This document shows positions 26,666 through 35,900 of a stretch of 64,000 nucleotides of DNA, piece by piece. Below the pieces are notes generated by a model. The model searched no databases. It had not been told where the DNA came from and saw only the letters and a list, made by a program, of their open reading frames with translations. This stretch comes from Tolypothrix sp. PCC 7910 (GTDB lineage Bacteria > Cyanobacteriota > Cyanobacteriia > Cyanobacteriales > Nostocaceae). Both the position numbers and the translations under genes were made by a program. Every line of letters starts with the position of its first letter. Position 1 is the stretch's first letter. The stretch spans positions 8,170,001 through 8,234,000 of the forward strand of contig NZ_CP050440.1 in NCBI RefSeq assembly GCF_011769525.1, read 5' to 3'.

Positions 26666-26833
26666 ACTCCGATTGATGCTTAAGTCTACCTATAATTATA
26701 TTCAATAAGTCACGCTAGCTTTTATTCCAGGCACAAGTTATTTGAATCTGTTTCCGCATTCAATACCAGTGCTTGGAATAAATTATATAAATTCAAAATT
26801 ACGAACACTTGCTATTGCTTAATTAGGTAAATT

Positions 26834-27907
26834 ATGAGTCTCAAGCTAAGATTTAAACCAGTTTCTTTTAGTTGGGTTGCACTACATCCCCAACCTCGAG
26901 GAGTCATACAAGTCATTGGGGGAGCGTTTTTTGGGACATTTGGCCCCATGTTCTTTTATCGCTATTTACTAGAAAGTTTATTTAATCGGGGCTATACAAT
27001 AATTCTTTTACCATTTAACTTTACTTTTGACCATTACACCGAAGCCGGGTTTCTCATCAAAGAACAGTATAGAATTATCCCAGAATTGGTGAGAATGGCA
27101 AAGCTAGAGGGTTATAACTATGACATTTACCAAGATAATTCTAACTTTGCTTGGATAGGTCATAGTATTGGTTGTAAATACATTGCGCTTTTGGAAGCAT
27201 TTAGTAGCTTTCCTGATGACCCAGATGCTATCAAGCAGATAATTCGTGAAGTAGTCCAAGAAACTTCAGGTTCTTTATCTCCAGAAAAGCAAGAGCAGAA
27301 AGTTCAAAGTGTATTCAATGATATTGAATACCTAATTCATGAACTGAGGCTAAAAAATATAAAAACTCAAAATTTGATTTCTTATTATGTCAATCCAGAA
27401 GATTCTATATCTCAGACAAGAACTGATAATTCGGATGTAAGTGTTGGTAGCCTCTTTATTAAAAGCCAGCCATCTCTACTCTTAGCTCCGGTTAATACTA
27501 GACTTGACAGTGCGATTAAACCTAAAGCTTTGGCAGATTTTCTCATTCGTCTAGGAGTAAATATCAAACCTACTCCTGAAGAGACATTTGCTTTAATTCA
27601 AAAGAGCCGTTTATTTAATTTGCTGGGATTAATTTATTTCAAGTCGGATAATATAGGTAAATCGACACGGGAATGGTTCTTAGATGTATTTAAAAAACCG
27701 CCGCAAGATTTCCGTGCAGAATTAAAAGGTGGACATTTAAGACCTTTAGGATTTCGGTTAGGTAATTTCGTGATCAATTTTCCTGATTCCTTTGCGATTT
27801 TACCTATTCAATCCGTCAAAAATAGAAATGCCGATTTTGAAGTTTATGTAACTCAATTACTCAATTATCTCGAACAAAAACGTCGGGAAAAGCAAAAATC
27901 AAATTAA
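26834..27907 (+). CDS. DUF1350 family alpha/beta-hydrolase-like protein
   Basis: A 357-aa protein matching the cyanobacterial and plastid DUF1350 family. The N-terminus SFSWVALHPQPRGVIQVIGGAFFGTFGPMFFYRYLLESLFNRGYTIILLPFNFTFDHY is the most conserved part. A nucleophile-elbow-like WIGHSIGCKY puts a Ser at residue 111 within G-H-S-x-G. The second half is more variable (LLGLIYFKSDNIGKSTREWFLD; LRPLGFRLGNFVINFPDSFAILP). Fold and elbow suggest an esterase or lipase-like activity, but no biochemical function is established for the family as far as I know. It stands alone on the plus strand. Confidence 0.8.
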   Translation: MSLKLRFKPVSFSWVALHPQPRGVIQVIGGAFFGTFGPMFFYRYLLESLFNRGYTIILLPFNFTFDHYTEAGFLIKEQYRIIPELVRMAKLEGYNYDIYQDNSNFAWIGHSIGCKYIALLEAFSSFPDDPDAIKQIIREVVQETSGSLSPEKQEQKVQSVFNDIEYLIHELRLKNIKTQNLISYYVNPEDSISQTRTDNSDVSVGSLFIKSQPSLLLAPVNTRLDSAIKPKALADFLIRLGVNIKPTPEETFALIQKSRLFNLLGLIYFKSDNIGKSTREWFLDVFKKPPQDFRAELKGGHLRPLGFRLGNFVINFPDSFAILPIQSVKNRNADFEVYVTQLLNYLEQKRREKQKSN

Positions 27908-28300
27908 GAGGTTATTGAGCTTTTGATATCATGTCCGTTCAAATGCCCGTCATTGCGTTCGCCCTTGGCGTTCCCGAAGGGTAAGAAGTGAAGCAATCGC
28001 AGAGTCCTTGTGATTGCTTCACTTCGTTCTGCTCGCAATGACATATTAAGGGTAATTTGCCGGACATCATATGATTTGGTGGTCTAATTAGTGGTGAGTC
28101 CAAGCTCCCACTAATTGTCTTTAATTTTTAATTGGAGCGTACCCCTCCGGGGAAGCAAGCTACGCGCAGCGTCTCGTAGAGAAGCGACTTGACTGGCTCC
28201 CCTAAACAAACCTCAACGAAAAAAATATGAAACTTGCGTAAGTCCTATTTGTATAAGGTGCGCTATCCTACGTCATAACACACCATACAACAGATGATTT
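27908..28300. other. Intergenic region with a nested palindromic repeat, no gene seen
   Basis: Holds the palindromic repeat described separately and, at about 28135-28200, GC-rich debris (ACCCCTCCGGGGAAGC, GCTACGCGCAGCGTCTCGTAG) of the sort scattered through cyanobacterial intergenic DNA. No reading frame. Confidence 0.55.
27931..28067. repeat. Nested palindromic MITE/REP-like repeat
   Basis: Three nested inverted pairs share one centre: ATGTCCG (27931-27937) with CGGACAT (28061-28067); GTCATTGCG (27949-27957) with CGCAATGAC (28034-28042); and GAAGTGAAGCAATC (27985-27998) with GATTGCTTCACTTC (28012-28025). The inner 14-bp stem is perfect. There is no coding capacity. It looks like a non-autonomous palindromic element or large hairpin repeat. 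Confidence 0.75.
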
Positions 28301-30622
28301 TCAATCAATTGTTAATTTGGCATGGCTAAGTTCAGTTTCAAAGCGGCTATAAACAATTTCAATTGGATACCAAGTAGAAAACCAGTGCAAATCTTGAATA
28401 ACTTTGGCAGAGTTATTATTATCTATTTCAAAATAAACTAAGGCTAAATTATTTAATCCTACTACTTCCCGACCATCTTGAAGCCAAGGTAATTTCCAAA
28501 AAGCTATATACTGTAACCACTGCCATTTTTGGGTTTTGGCTTGTTGCTTGGCATTCATTAGCCAGGAAAGATTGGTGCCAAAATCAGCAGTTTGGGTGCT
28601 AGTTCGGGTAATCCATTCCATTAGTCCATGCCATTCTGGGGGGGGGTGTGATGCAGCATCGCGGTGGGATTTTCTGCTAGAAATTTCTACCATATAAGGG
28701 GGATTTTCCCATCCTAACCATTGGCGATTTTTTTCTGGTAAAAGCCATTGTTTAAGTTTTGTATGAATAATTTCTGTAATCTTTTCTTCATTTTTAAACG
28801 CACTAGCTGTTAATTGCACTAATACAGATTTTTTCTCGGAATCTATAGATTTTCTGGTATAAGATAAACGCACGACAGAACTGTAGTGAATATCTCCAGA
28901 TAAGACAATTACTTGTCGGCGTTGTTCAAATAATGTGGTGAGGAATTCTGCTAAGGCTTCGTAATTAATATTCCAAGCATCACCGACATCTACGGCATAA
29001 ACTTTCTCTCTTTTTAAATGCCAATGGTGAATCCAATCTATTACTTGTAAACCAAATAAATTTGTGGGTGCAATCACAAATGTGGCTTGCATTTGTGAAA
29101 GTCCTTTGGGTTTATGGGTGACTTGTTCTAAAGGCTGAGAAAGTTGTTGTTGAAATGCTGGCGGCGATAGTAACATTGGCGGCGCAATTGGTTTTTTATC
29201 GGCAGGATAACCGCGCCAAGTACGTGTATCTAATACTATGACTTCATGGCAAAAACTGCGGACGGTATAATGCCAGGTCAAGGCTTCTGGGTCTCGGTCT
29301 AAGACTAAGACAGAATCATATTGTACAAACTCCGGTAAACCTGTGCGGGGGTTGGTAGGTGGCATTCCTAAGTAACGGGCGATCGCATCCCACGCTACAA
29401 TATTCATTCCCCCAGAAGCAGACCAATCGGCGGCGGCTTGTAATAATTTCTCCCCTGGTTGACCTGGGGTAAATTGCTTGGGTGTATTACCCCAGGCTTG
29501 GAAAACTGCATAGGCTAACAAGGCATTTTGCACTGTTCTCCGTCCCAAGGGTTGTCCTAAAACCCGCAAACACCAAGCTTGGTTGAGGTTCCAGTCATCG
29601 CTGACATCATGGTCATCGAAGATAGTATAAACGGGAATGTTCGCCATCGCCCGCCGCACTTTCCACAGGGTATGGATAAATTGCTGCATATCCTGCACCT
29701 CTTTATCCCAGCGGCGGCTGACTCGATGGCCGCGCATCACCTCCCGTCCTTTGGGTAAGCTACTGGGCCAGCAAGCGGGAGACCATGACAATATATAAGA
29801 TGCGTAATATTCACCTAAACTCAACAAGTGGCTGCTAACTTTGGCGGTTTTATTATGTAATCCAGCGGTGAAACCTGCTTGGTGAGTGGCGATTTCTGCG
29901 CGATGTCCCGGAAGCAGTTGCTTGGGTGTGAGATAACTGGGGTCGGCGGCTGTTTGCTGAATTAAAGGTAACCGTTCCTCCCAACCTAACAGCGCATCGC
30001 CTAACTGAGAAGAAACCCACAATAGCGGATCGGCGACATCATCACCATAAATTTGGTCGCCTGTGAGGAAAAGCTGATGGGGTCGTTTACGGGGTTGGTT
30101 GGCGGCTGACTCAATCAAGCAATCGAGAATTGGTAACGCATCAAAGCCATCACCGTGAGGTTTGCGACAGGAACCATGCACGATGCGTAAATCTTGTAAA
30201 TCTGTGGGTGGGAGGGCAAATGTGGGTTTTTGATGGTCAAAATAGCTGATATTAACAGTGGGAAAGCGGCTAGAACATAAGGCTTGCTGCAATGTTTGCT
30301 GCTGGGTAGATGATTCAATAAATTGCATATCGTATGCATAGATGCGATCGCTACTTAATAAATACCTACCCGCAGATTCCGCCGTGACGACCACAATATG
30401 CAGCCATTTTCCCAGGGCATAAGTGGCACGTCTTCCCTCTAACAGCAGATTTGTGATTAACTGACCGTGATTAGCTGTGTCATAAACCTGGAGTACCACC
30501 TCACAAGGACGTTGCAACGCCACCCAGACTGTAACGGTGTCGGAATCTGTTTGTTGTAAGATAGGCCCCGCCAGAATTAGCGGCGATGCTTGTAAAAACT
30601 CTGCTCCAAATAAATCGTTCAT
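28301..30622 (-). CDS. PhoD-like phosphatase (metallophosphoesterase superfamily)
   Basis: A protein of about 773 aa with the alkaline phosphatase D core: IVHGSCRKPHGDGFDAL, LFLTGDQIYGDDVADPLLW, IFDDHDVSDDWNLNQAW and VVLSGDIHYSSVVRLSYTR, which carry the expected metal and phosphate ligands. It is much longer than classical PhoD (about 500-550 aa), with an N-terminal Fn3-like beta segment (~15-110) and long inserts. No signal peptide or Tat motif is visible, so a cytoplasmic or unconventional location must be considered. The ATG at 30622 is preferred over the in-frame TTG two codons upstream. No Pho-box-like element is evident upstream. Confidence 0.85.
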   Translation of the reverse strand: MNDLFGAEFLQASPLILAGPILQQTDSDTVTVWVALQRPCEVVLQVYDTANHGQLITNLLLEGRRATYALGKWLHIVVVTAESAGRYLLSSDRIYAYDMQFIESSTQQQTLQQALCSSRFPTVNISYFDHQKPTFALPPTDLQDLRIVHGSCRKPHGDGFDALPILDCLIESAANQPRKRPHQLFLTGDQIYGDDVADPLLWVSSQLGDALLGWEERLPLIQQTAADPSYLTPKQLLPGHRAEIATHQAGFTAGLHNKTAKVSSHLLSLGEYYASYILSWSPACWPSSLPKGREVMRGHRVSRRWDKEVQDMQQFIHTLWKVRRAMANIPVYTIFDDHDVSDDWNLNQAWCLRVLGQPLGRRTVQNALLAYAVFQAWGNTPKQFTPGQPGEKLLQAAADWSASGGMNIVAWDAIARYLGMPPTNPRTGLPEFVQYDSVLVLDRDPEALTWHYTVRSFCHEVIVLDTRTWRGYPADKKPIAPPMLLSPPAFQQQLSQPLEQVTHKPKGLSQMQATFVIAPTNLFGLQVIDWIHHWHLKREKVYAVDVGDAWNINYEALAEFLTTLFEQRRQVIVLSGDIHYSSVVRLSYTRKSIDSEKKSVLVQLTASAFKNEEKITEIIHTKLKQWLLPEKNRQWLGWENPPYMVEISSRKSHRDAASHPPPEWHGLMEWITRTSTQTADFGTNLSWLMNAKQQAKTQKWQWLQYIAFWKLPWLQDGREVVGLNNLALVYFEIDNNNSAKVIQDLHWFSTWYPIEIVYSRFETELSHAKLTID

Positions 30623-30802
30623 TGCCAACTATGCAAGCCTTGTTTCCATCGTATTGCTATAGTCGCGCATTTTATCTGCAAAGTCTTGACGAGCAACCGC
30701 TTTAATGATACAAATGTACTATTAAGCGGTGCAATTTTGGATAAGAATTTAAAACTCTCAACAGATAAATAGCATTTTTCAGCCCACAGGAGAGCAAATT
30801 TC

Positions 30803-31210
30803 ATGAGACTATCGAAAATGGACTTGAGTAGCTTGATTGCGATCGCTCATTCTGACGGACATTTACAATTATTGCTTGACCGGGGCGACGAGATAGAACT
30901 TTTAGAAATTCCCGCACCAGTTCAAGCTTACGAGGGTTTGGTAGAACTGAATGAGATTGTGGCGGAACCTGCGGCGTTTCCTGTTTATGAAGAACCGATT
31001 GCGCTGTTACCTGTGAGTTCATCGATGGCGGCTACGATTGCTTACGATAGTCATGAGCAAACTTTGCAGGTTGAGTTTAAGAGTGGGGCAGTGTATGAGT
31101 ATTCTGGGGTAGATGAAGAGACTTGGGAAGATTTCTACTCGGCTGATTCTGTTGGTAGCTTTTATAATCAGCATATTAAAGGGCAATTTGACTGCGAACG
31201 GGTAGATTGA
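30803..31210 (+). CDS. KTSC-domain protein
   Basis: A 135-aa protein whose last ~65 residues fit the KTSC domain: SSSMAATIAYDSHEQTLQVEFKSGAVYEYSGVDEETWEDFYSADSVGSFYNQHIKGQFDCERV. The family is small and its role unclear; some members accompany lysyl-tRNA synthetase or phage proteins. The N-terminal half (LDRGDEIELLEIPAPVQAYEGLVELNEIV) is beta-rich and unassigned. An AGGAG lies about 12 bp before the ATG. It is divergent from the PhoD-like gene. Confidence 0.75.
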   Translation: MRLSKMDLSSLIAIAHSDGHLQLLLDRGDEIELLEIPAPVQAYEGLVELNEIVAEPAAFPVYEEPIALLPVSSSMAATIAYDSHEQTLQVEFKSGAVYEYSGVDEETWEDFYSADSVGSFYNQHIKGQFDCERVD

Positions 31211-31315
31211 GAAGGGAAATTCTCTCATGTTGAAGTAAATGATTTGAGATCCCCCTAAATCCCCCTTAAAAAGGGGGACTTTGAATCATTTCCCCCCTTT
31301 TTAAGGGGGGTAGGG

Positions 31316-32489
31316 CAGGGTGGTTTCATACAAACAGAGAAAAATAATAATGATTCATAGGGGGAAATAAAACATTTACAACAGGCGAAGTATGAATCTG
31401 CTCGAGCAGTTGCAACAAGTTCCAGACTATCGGCATATCCGAGGACGAAGACACGAGCTATGGTTAGTTTTGTTGTTAATATTACTAGGAGCAATGACGG
31501 GGTACTGGGGTTATCGACCACTGGAGGACTTTACTAAGGTACATCGGCAAAGCTTGATTCAAATGTTAGAACTGACAGATGATATTAAGTTTCCTTCATA
31601 CTCGACATTCCGACGGGTACTAAAAACCATCGATTTTCAGCCATTAACAGACTTATTTAATACTTGGGCATTGGCGATCGCCTCACCAAAACCAGAGGAA
31701 AGATTAGCAGTTGATGCTAAGAGCATTCGTTGCACACTGACAGATTATAGTCAGTCATATCAGAACTTTATCTCGGTTGTGTCAGTATTTAGTCACCAAC
31801 GTGGTGTTGTTGTCCAGATGCAAGCATTTGCTAATAAACAAGTCAGCGAAGTCGCAGTTGTGCAACAGTTAATATCTGAGTTTACAGATTCTAGCGTCAT
31901 GTTTACCCTGGATGCTCTGCACTGTCAAAAAAAACAGTATCGTTGATTATCAATACAGATAATGATTATTTGATTGGATTGAAGGAAAACCAGCCTAAAC
32001 TCTACAAAATGGCTCAAACTCAATTCCTTCAATCACCTCCACTCAGTTGTGCCACAGCTATTGATTCGGGGCATTCCAGAATTGTCAAACGCACTTGCCA
32101 AGTATTTGCAGTTCCCGAATCACTTCAAAATCAATGGGCTGGACTCAAAACATTTGTTGTTGTCGAGCGTCAGGGTGAACGCGATCGCCAACCATTTCAC
32201 GAATATCAGTTTTACATTTGTAGTCAACATCTCGAAGCTCAACAATTGCTTGCTGATACTCAAGGACACTGGGGAATTGAAAATCGACTACACTGGGTCA
32301 AAGATGTGACATTTTCCGAAGATTTTCCACTGCGTCGTGGTGGCAATGCTCCTGTCAATTGGGCAATTTTGCACACCTTTTTCATTACGATCGCCAGATT
32401 TTTTGGTTTCCGAACTATCCCTCAAGCACAACGTGCCTTATCCAACCAACTCCAAAAGGTTTTTTCTCTGTTTGTATGAAACCACCCTG
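31316..32489 (+). mobile_element. ISAs1-family insertion sequence, 1174 bp
   Basis: Terminal inverted repeats are perfect for 29 bp, beginning CAGGGTGGTTTCATACAAAC at 31316 and inverted to end at 32489. The right repeat overlaps the 3' end of the transposase gene. Length and CAGGG ends are typical of the ISAs1 family. Flanking 19-bp identical sequences (31297-31315 and 32490-32508) could be a target duplication, though this family usually makes shorter ones (8-10 bp). The transposase frame is broken, see the pseudogene entry. Confidence 0.9.
31392..32479 (+). pseudogene. ISAs1-family transposase, frameshifted at an A8 run
   Basis: The DDE transposase is split. The upstream frame (31392-31946, 184 aa) has LEQLQQVPDYRHIRGRRHELWLVLLLILLGAMTGYWG, LAVDAKSIRC with the first Asp and VMFTLDALHCQKK with the second. 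It then runs into TGA at 31944. The downstream frame continues TVSLIINTDNDYLIGLKENQPKLY ... HWGIENRLHWVKDVTFSEDF with the catalytic Glu, to 32479. Joining needs one -1 step at the eight A residues 31927-31934, where an A-AAA-AAA heptamer lies in the zero frame. The family protein has K-K-T at this point (nine A residues), so a one-base deletion is the simplest reading; ribosomal or transcriptional slippage could still give some full-length protein. Confidence 0.85.
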
Positions 32490-32611
32490 CTTTTTAAGGG
32501 GGGTAGGGGGGATCAATTGCGTGATTATCCGAGAAAAATACTAAACTGTTCACCTTCAGAAGGCGGAATTTGCACCTCAAAGCCTGGAGGTTGAAGTTCA
32601 AAGCTTGAAGC

Positions 32612-32758
32612 TTGCAGCTTTTATCTCGAACATTGCAGCTTTTATCTTGGAGGTTGCAGCTTTTATCTTGGAAGTTGCGGCTTTTAGCCTCAACGTTGCG
32701 CCTTTTATCTTGAACGTTGTGGCTTTTATCCTCAATGTTGCGGCTTTTTGCTTGAAAG
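32612..32758. repeat. 21-bp tandem repeat, seven units
   Basis: Seven consecutive 21-bp units on the pattern TTGCAGCTTTTATCTTGGAAG, diverged mostly at the last 6-8 bases. Both strands stay open across the array: plus-strand reading gives 7-residue units like AAFILEV, minus-strand gives units like KAATSKI. Neither frame has a convincing start or ribosome site, so it is treated as a repeat. Confidence 0.8.
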
Positions 32759-32990
32759 CTGAGAAAATGAGCAAGAACGATGCCTGCGGCGGGCTACGCC
32801 TACGCACTTTGATGGCAACTGATGAGTAAATTAGCAGCAGTCATCGTGATGGGAAGGAAATTAAAACAAGGAATAGCACAATTCGCGGCTTGTTTTGCAA
32901 CGCTAGCCATGAAAATTGCCTAACCGGACTCCATATTATCCCCATTCGCCACAACTGACTCAAACAAAATCCGCATTTCTTAATTACGAA

Positions 32991-35900
32991 TTACTCTTCT
33001 TTGCCTTGCAACCGCAAAAAATGCACCCTTCCTGATTTATCCCCAGCAACAACTCTCACCCCATCAGGCGTAACAGCACAGCAATTTATTGCACTTTCCC
33101 CTGCGAAACTGGCAATTACTTCCCCAGTTTGCCAATCCCAGACTTTGAGGGTGTTGTCTAAGGAAGCAGAAATTACGTACTTGCTATCTGGTGTCAGGGC
33201 GAGTGCTTTTACCGAGTAACCATGACCTTTTAGGGTACGCAGTTGTTGTCCTGTTTGCCAATCCCAGACTTTGAGGGTCTTATCATTGGAAGCAGAAATC
33301 ACGTACTTGCTATCTGGTGTTAGGGCGAGTGCTTTTACCGAGTTAGTATGACCTTCTAGGGTACGCAGTTGTTGTCCTGTTTGCCAATCCCAGACTTTGA
33401 GGGTGGTGTCATCAGAAGCAGAAATTACGTATTTGCCATTTGGTGTCAGGGCGAGCGCATTTACCGAGTAACTGTGACCTTGTAGGGTATGCAGTTGTTG
33501 TCCTGTTTGCCAATCCCAGACTTTGAGGGTGTTGTCCCAGGAATCAGAAATCACGTATTTGCCATCTGGTGTTAGGGTGAGTGCATTTACCAAGTTAGTA
33601 TGACCTGCTAGGGTACGTAGTTGTTCACCAGTTTGCCAATCCCAGACTTTGAGGGTGTTGAGCCAGGAAGCAGAAATCACATACTTGCCATCTGGTGTTA
33701 GGGCGAGTGCATTTACTGAGTCACTATGACCTTCTAAGGTACGCAGTTGTTCACCAGTTTGCCAATTCCAGACTTTGAGGGTCTTATCATTGGAAGCAGA
33801 AATCACATACTTGCCATCTGGTGTTAGGGCGAGTGCATTTACCCAGCCACTATGACCTTTTAGGGTACGCAGTTGTTCACCAGTTTGCCAATTCCAGACT
33901 TTGAGGGTCTTATCATTGGAAGCAGAAATCACGTACTTGCCATCTGGTGTTAGGGCGAGTGCATTTACTGAGTCACTATGACCTTCTAGGGTACGCAGTT
34001 GTTCACCAGTTTGCCAATCCCAGACTTTGAGGGTCTTATCATTGGAAGCAGAAATCACGTACTTGCCATCTGGTGTTAGGGTGAGTGCATTTACCAAGTT
34101 AGTATGACCTGCTAGGGTATGCAGTTGTTGTCCTGTTTGCCAATCCCAGACTTTGAGGGTGTTGTCCCAGGAAGCAGAAATCACGTACTTGCCATCTGGT
34201 GTTAGGGTGAGTGCATTTACCGAGTTAGTATAACCTTCTAGGTTACTTACTTCTTCTCCAGTTTGCCAATCCCAGACTTTGAGGGTGTTGTCCAAGGAAG
34301 CAGAAATCATGTACTTGCCATCTGGTGTTAGGGCAAGTGCATTTACCCAGTCACTATGACCTTTTAGGGTACGCAGTTGTTGTCCTGTTTGCCAATCCCA
34401 GACTTTGAGGGTGTTGTCCCAGGAAGCAGAAATCACGTACTTGCCATCTGGTGTTAGGGCAAGTGCATTTACCGAGTTAGTATGACCTTCTAGGTTACGT
34501 AGTTGTTGTCCTGTTTGCCAATTCCAGACTTTGAGGGTCTTGTCATCAGAAGCAGAAATCACGTACTTACCATCAGCACTCAGGGCGATCGCATATACCG
34601 AGTCACTATGACCTTCTAGGTTACGCAGTAGTTCACCAGTTTGCCAATTCCAGACTTTGAGGGTGTTGTCAGATGAACCAGAAATCACATACTTGCCATC
34701 TGGGGTGAAGGCAACTGCATTTACCGTGTCACTATGACCATTTAGGGTAAGTACTAAGGAACTACCAGGAGGAGTTAAGCTGGCTGTTTGGGGAAGCAAG
34801 CCAAGAGTTTTGCATTGCTGCATCTGCGTTAACAATCTTTGAATTTCTTCTCTTTCAAAACCCAGCAACCGCCCTAATAATTGCCCTGGCAACTGCTGTT
34901 TATCTTCATTTAAAATATGAGCCGACAGCCTCAACGCACCTTGAATTAACTGTAAATTCTCATCTAGGGGTAAAAAATCATAATCTGCTATCAAACCATT
35001 AATATTGATGTTCTCCAACTTCCCCTGCAACCAGCGAAAATCACACAGCAGTTGTTTTAATTCCCCATCCCTTCCCCCAGCCAGCAAATGATAGGCTAAA
35101 TTTTGCCAAATATAACCGTCATTTTCTAAACTATGCCAGCCTGCAGGGTATTTTTCGCTGTAAGCATTTAAAAGCTGGGCGTGCAATTCCTGTAAATTTG
35201 ACACTGCACCCCGCAAGTAAAGGTATTGCAAGTCATGCAGTTCTATTTGTCGTTGAGGTGCTTCCCCTGTTGTGCGGAGTAAGGCTTTGCGCGATAGAGT
35301 CGTCAGTAATTTACGAGCATTACGTTCCGTTAATCTGTTGCCATGCGTCCAAATTTTGACAATAGCCGCTTCCGGTACAGGTGTATCTTCTGGGAAAACT
35401 GCTAGTTGTAAATAGTTTTGTGCTTCTTGTTCTGGCAATACCTCAATGCTAATCTTAATTGATTTCAAGATGCTGCCATGAGGATGTTCAAAAAACTCTA
35501 AATCAGCTTCTCTTAGTGCTTCTAACAAATCTGACCACGGTGTTCCATCCCTTACCATTGCGCCATTCAGGGAAAGTGCCAATGGCAAATACCCACATTC
35601 CCTTGCTACCTGTTTTGCTGTCGTTGGTAACTCGTCTACAGATTGATTTGCCCAATCTGCCAATAGTGCTAACGCCTGTTGTTTACCTAAAATCGCCAGC
35701 TGATACTCTTCCCCTCCCAACCCCGTGACTATCGCCGCATCACGGGTAGTAATTAACATCTGACAGCGTTCCCCCAACACATCAAACGCCATCGCATCAT
35801 CCAAACGCCAGATATCATCCAAAATCAGCAAGCAAGCTTTCTGTGCAAACAACTCCCGCAACCGCGCTTTTGCCAATCCCACCTCGGTAAACGCTGCTTG

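Larger units (their letters stand above)
31248..32514. repeat. Palindromic GATCCCCC...GGGGGGATC repeat interrupted by an IS
   Basis: The left part (31248-31315) begins GATCCCCCTAAATCCCCC and contains runs of CCCCC, TTAAAAAGGGGG and CCCCCCTTTTTAAGGGGGG. The right part (32490-32514) ends GGGGGGTAGGGGGGATC. Together they form the palindromic C/G-run repeat common in cyanobacteria, split by the ISAs1-type element at 31316-32489. The 19 bp on each side of the IS are identical. Confidence 0.75.

Noticed and set aside
32049-32309. An 86-codon plus-strand frame inside the transposase
   Set aside because: Alternative frame of the conserved transposase C-terminal half.
32605-32829. A 74-codon plus-strand frame and a 69-codon minus-strand frame over the 21-bp repeat
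   Set aside because: Both are products of the tandem repeat keeping every frame open; no ribosome site or family match for either.
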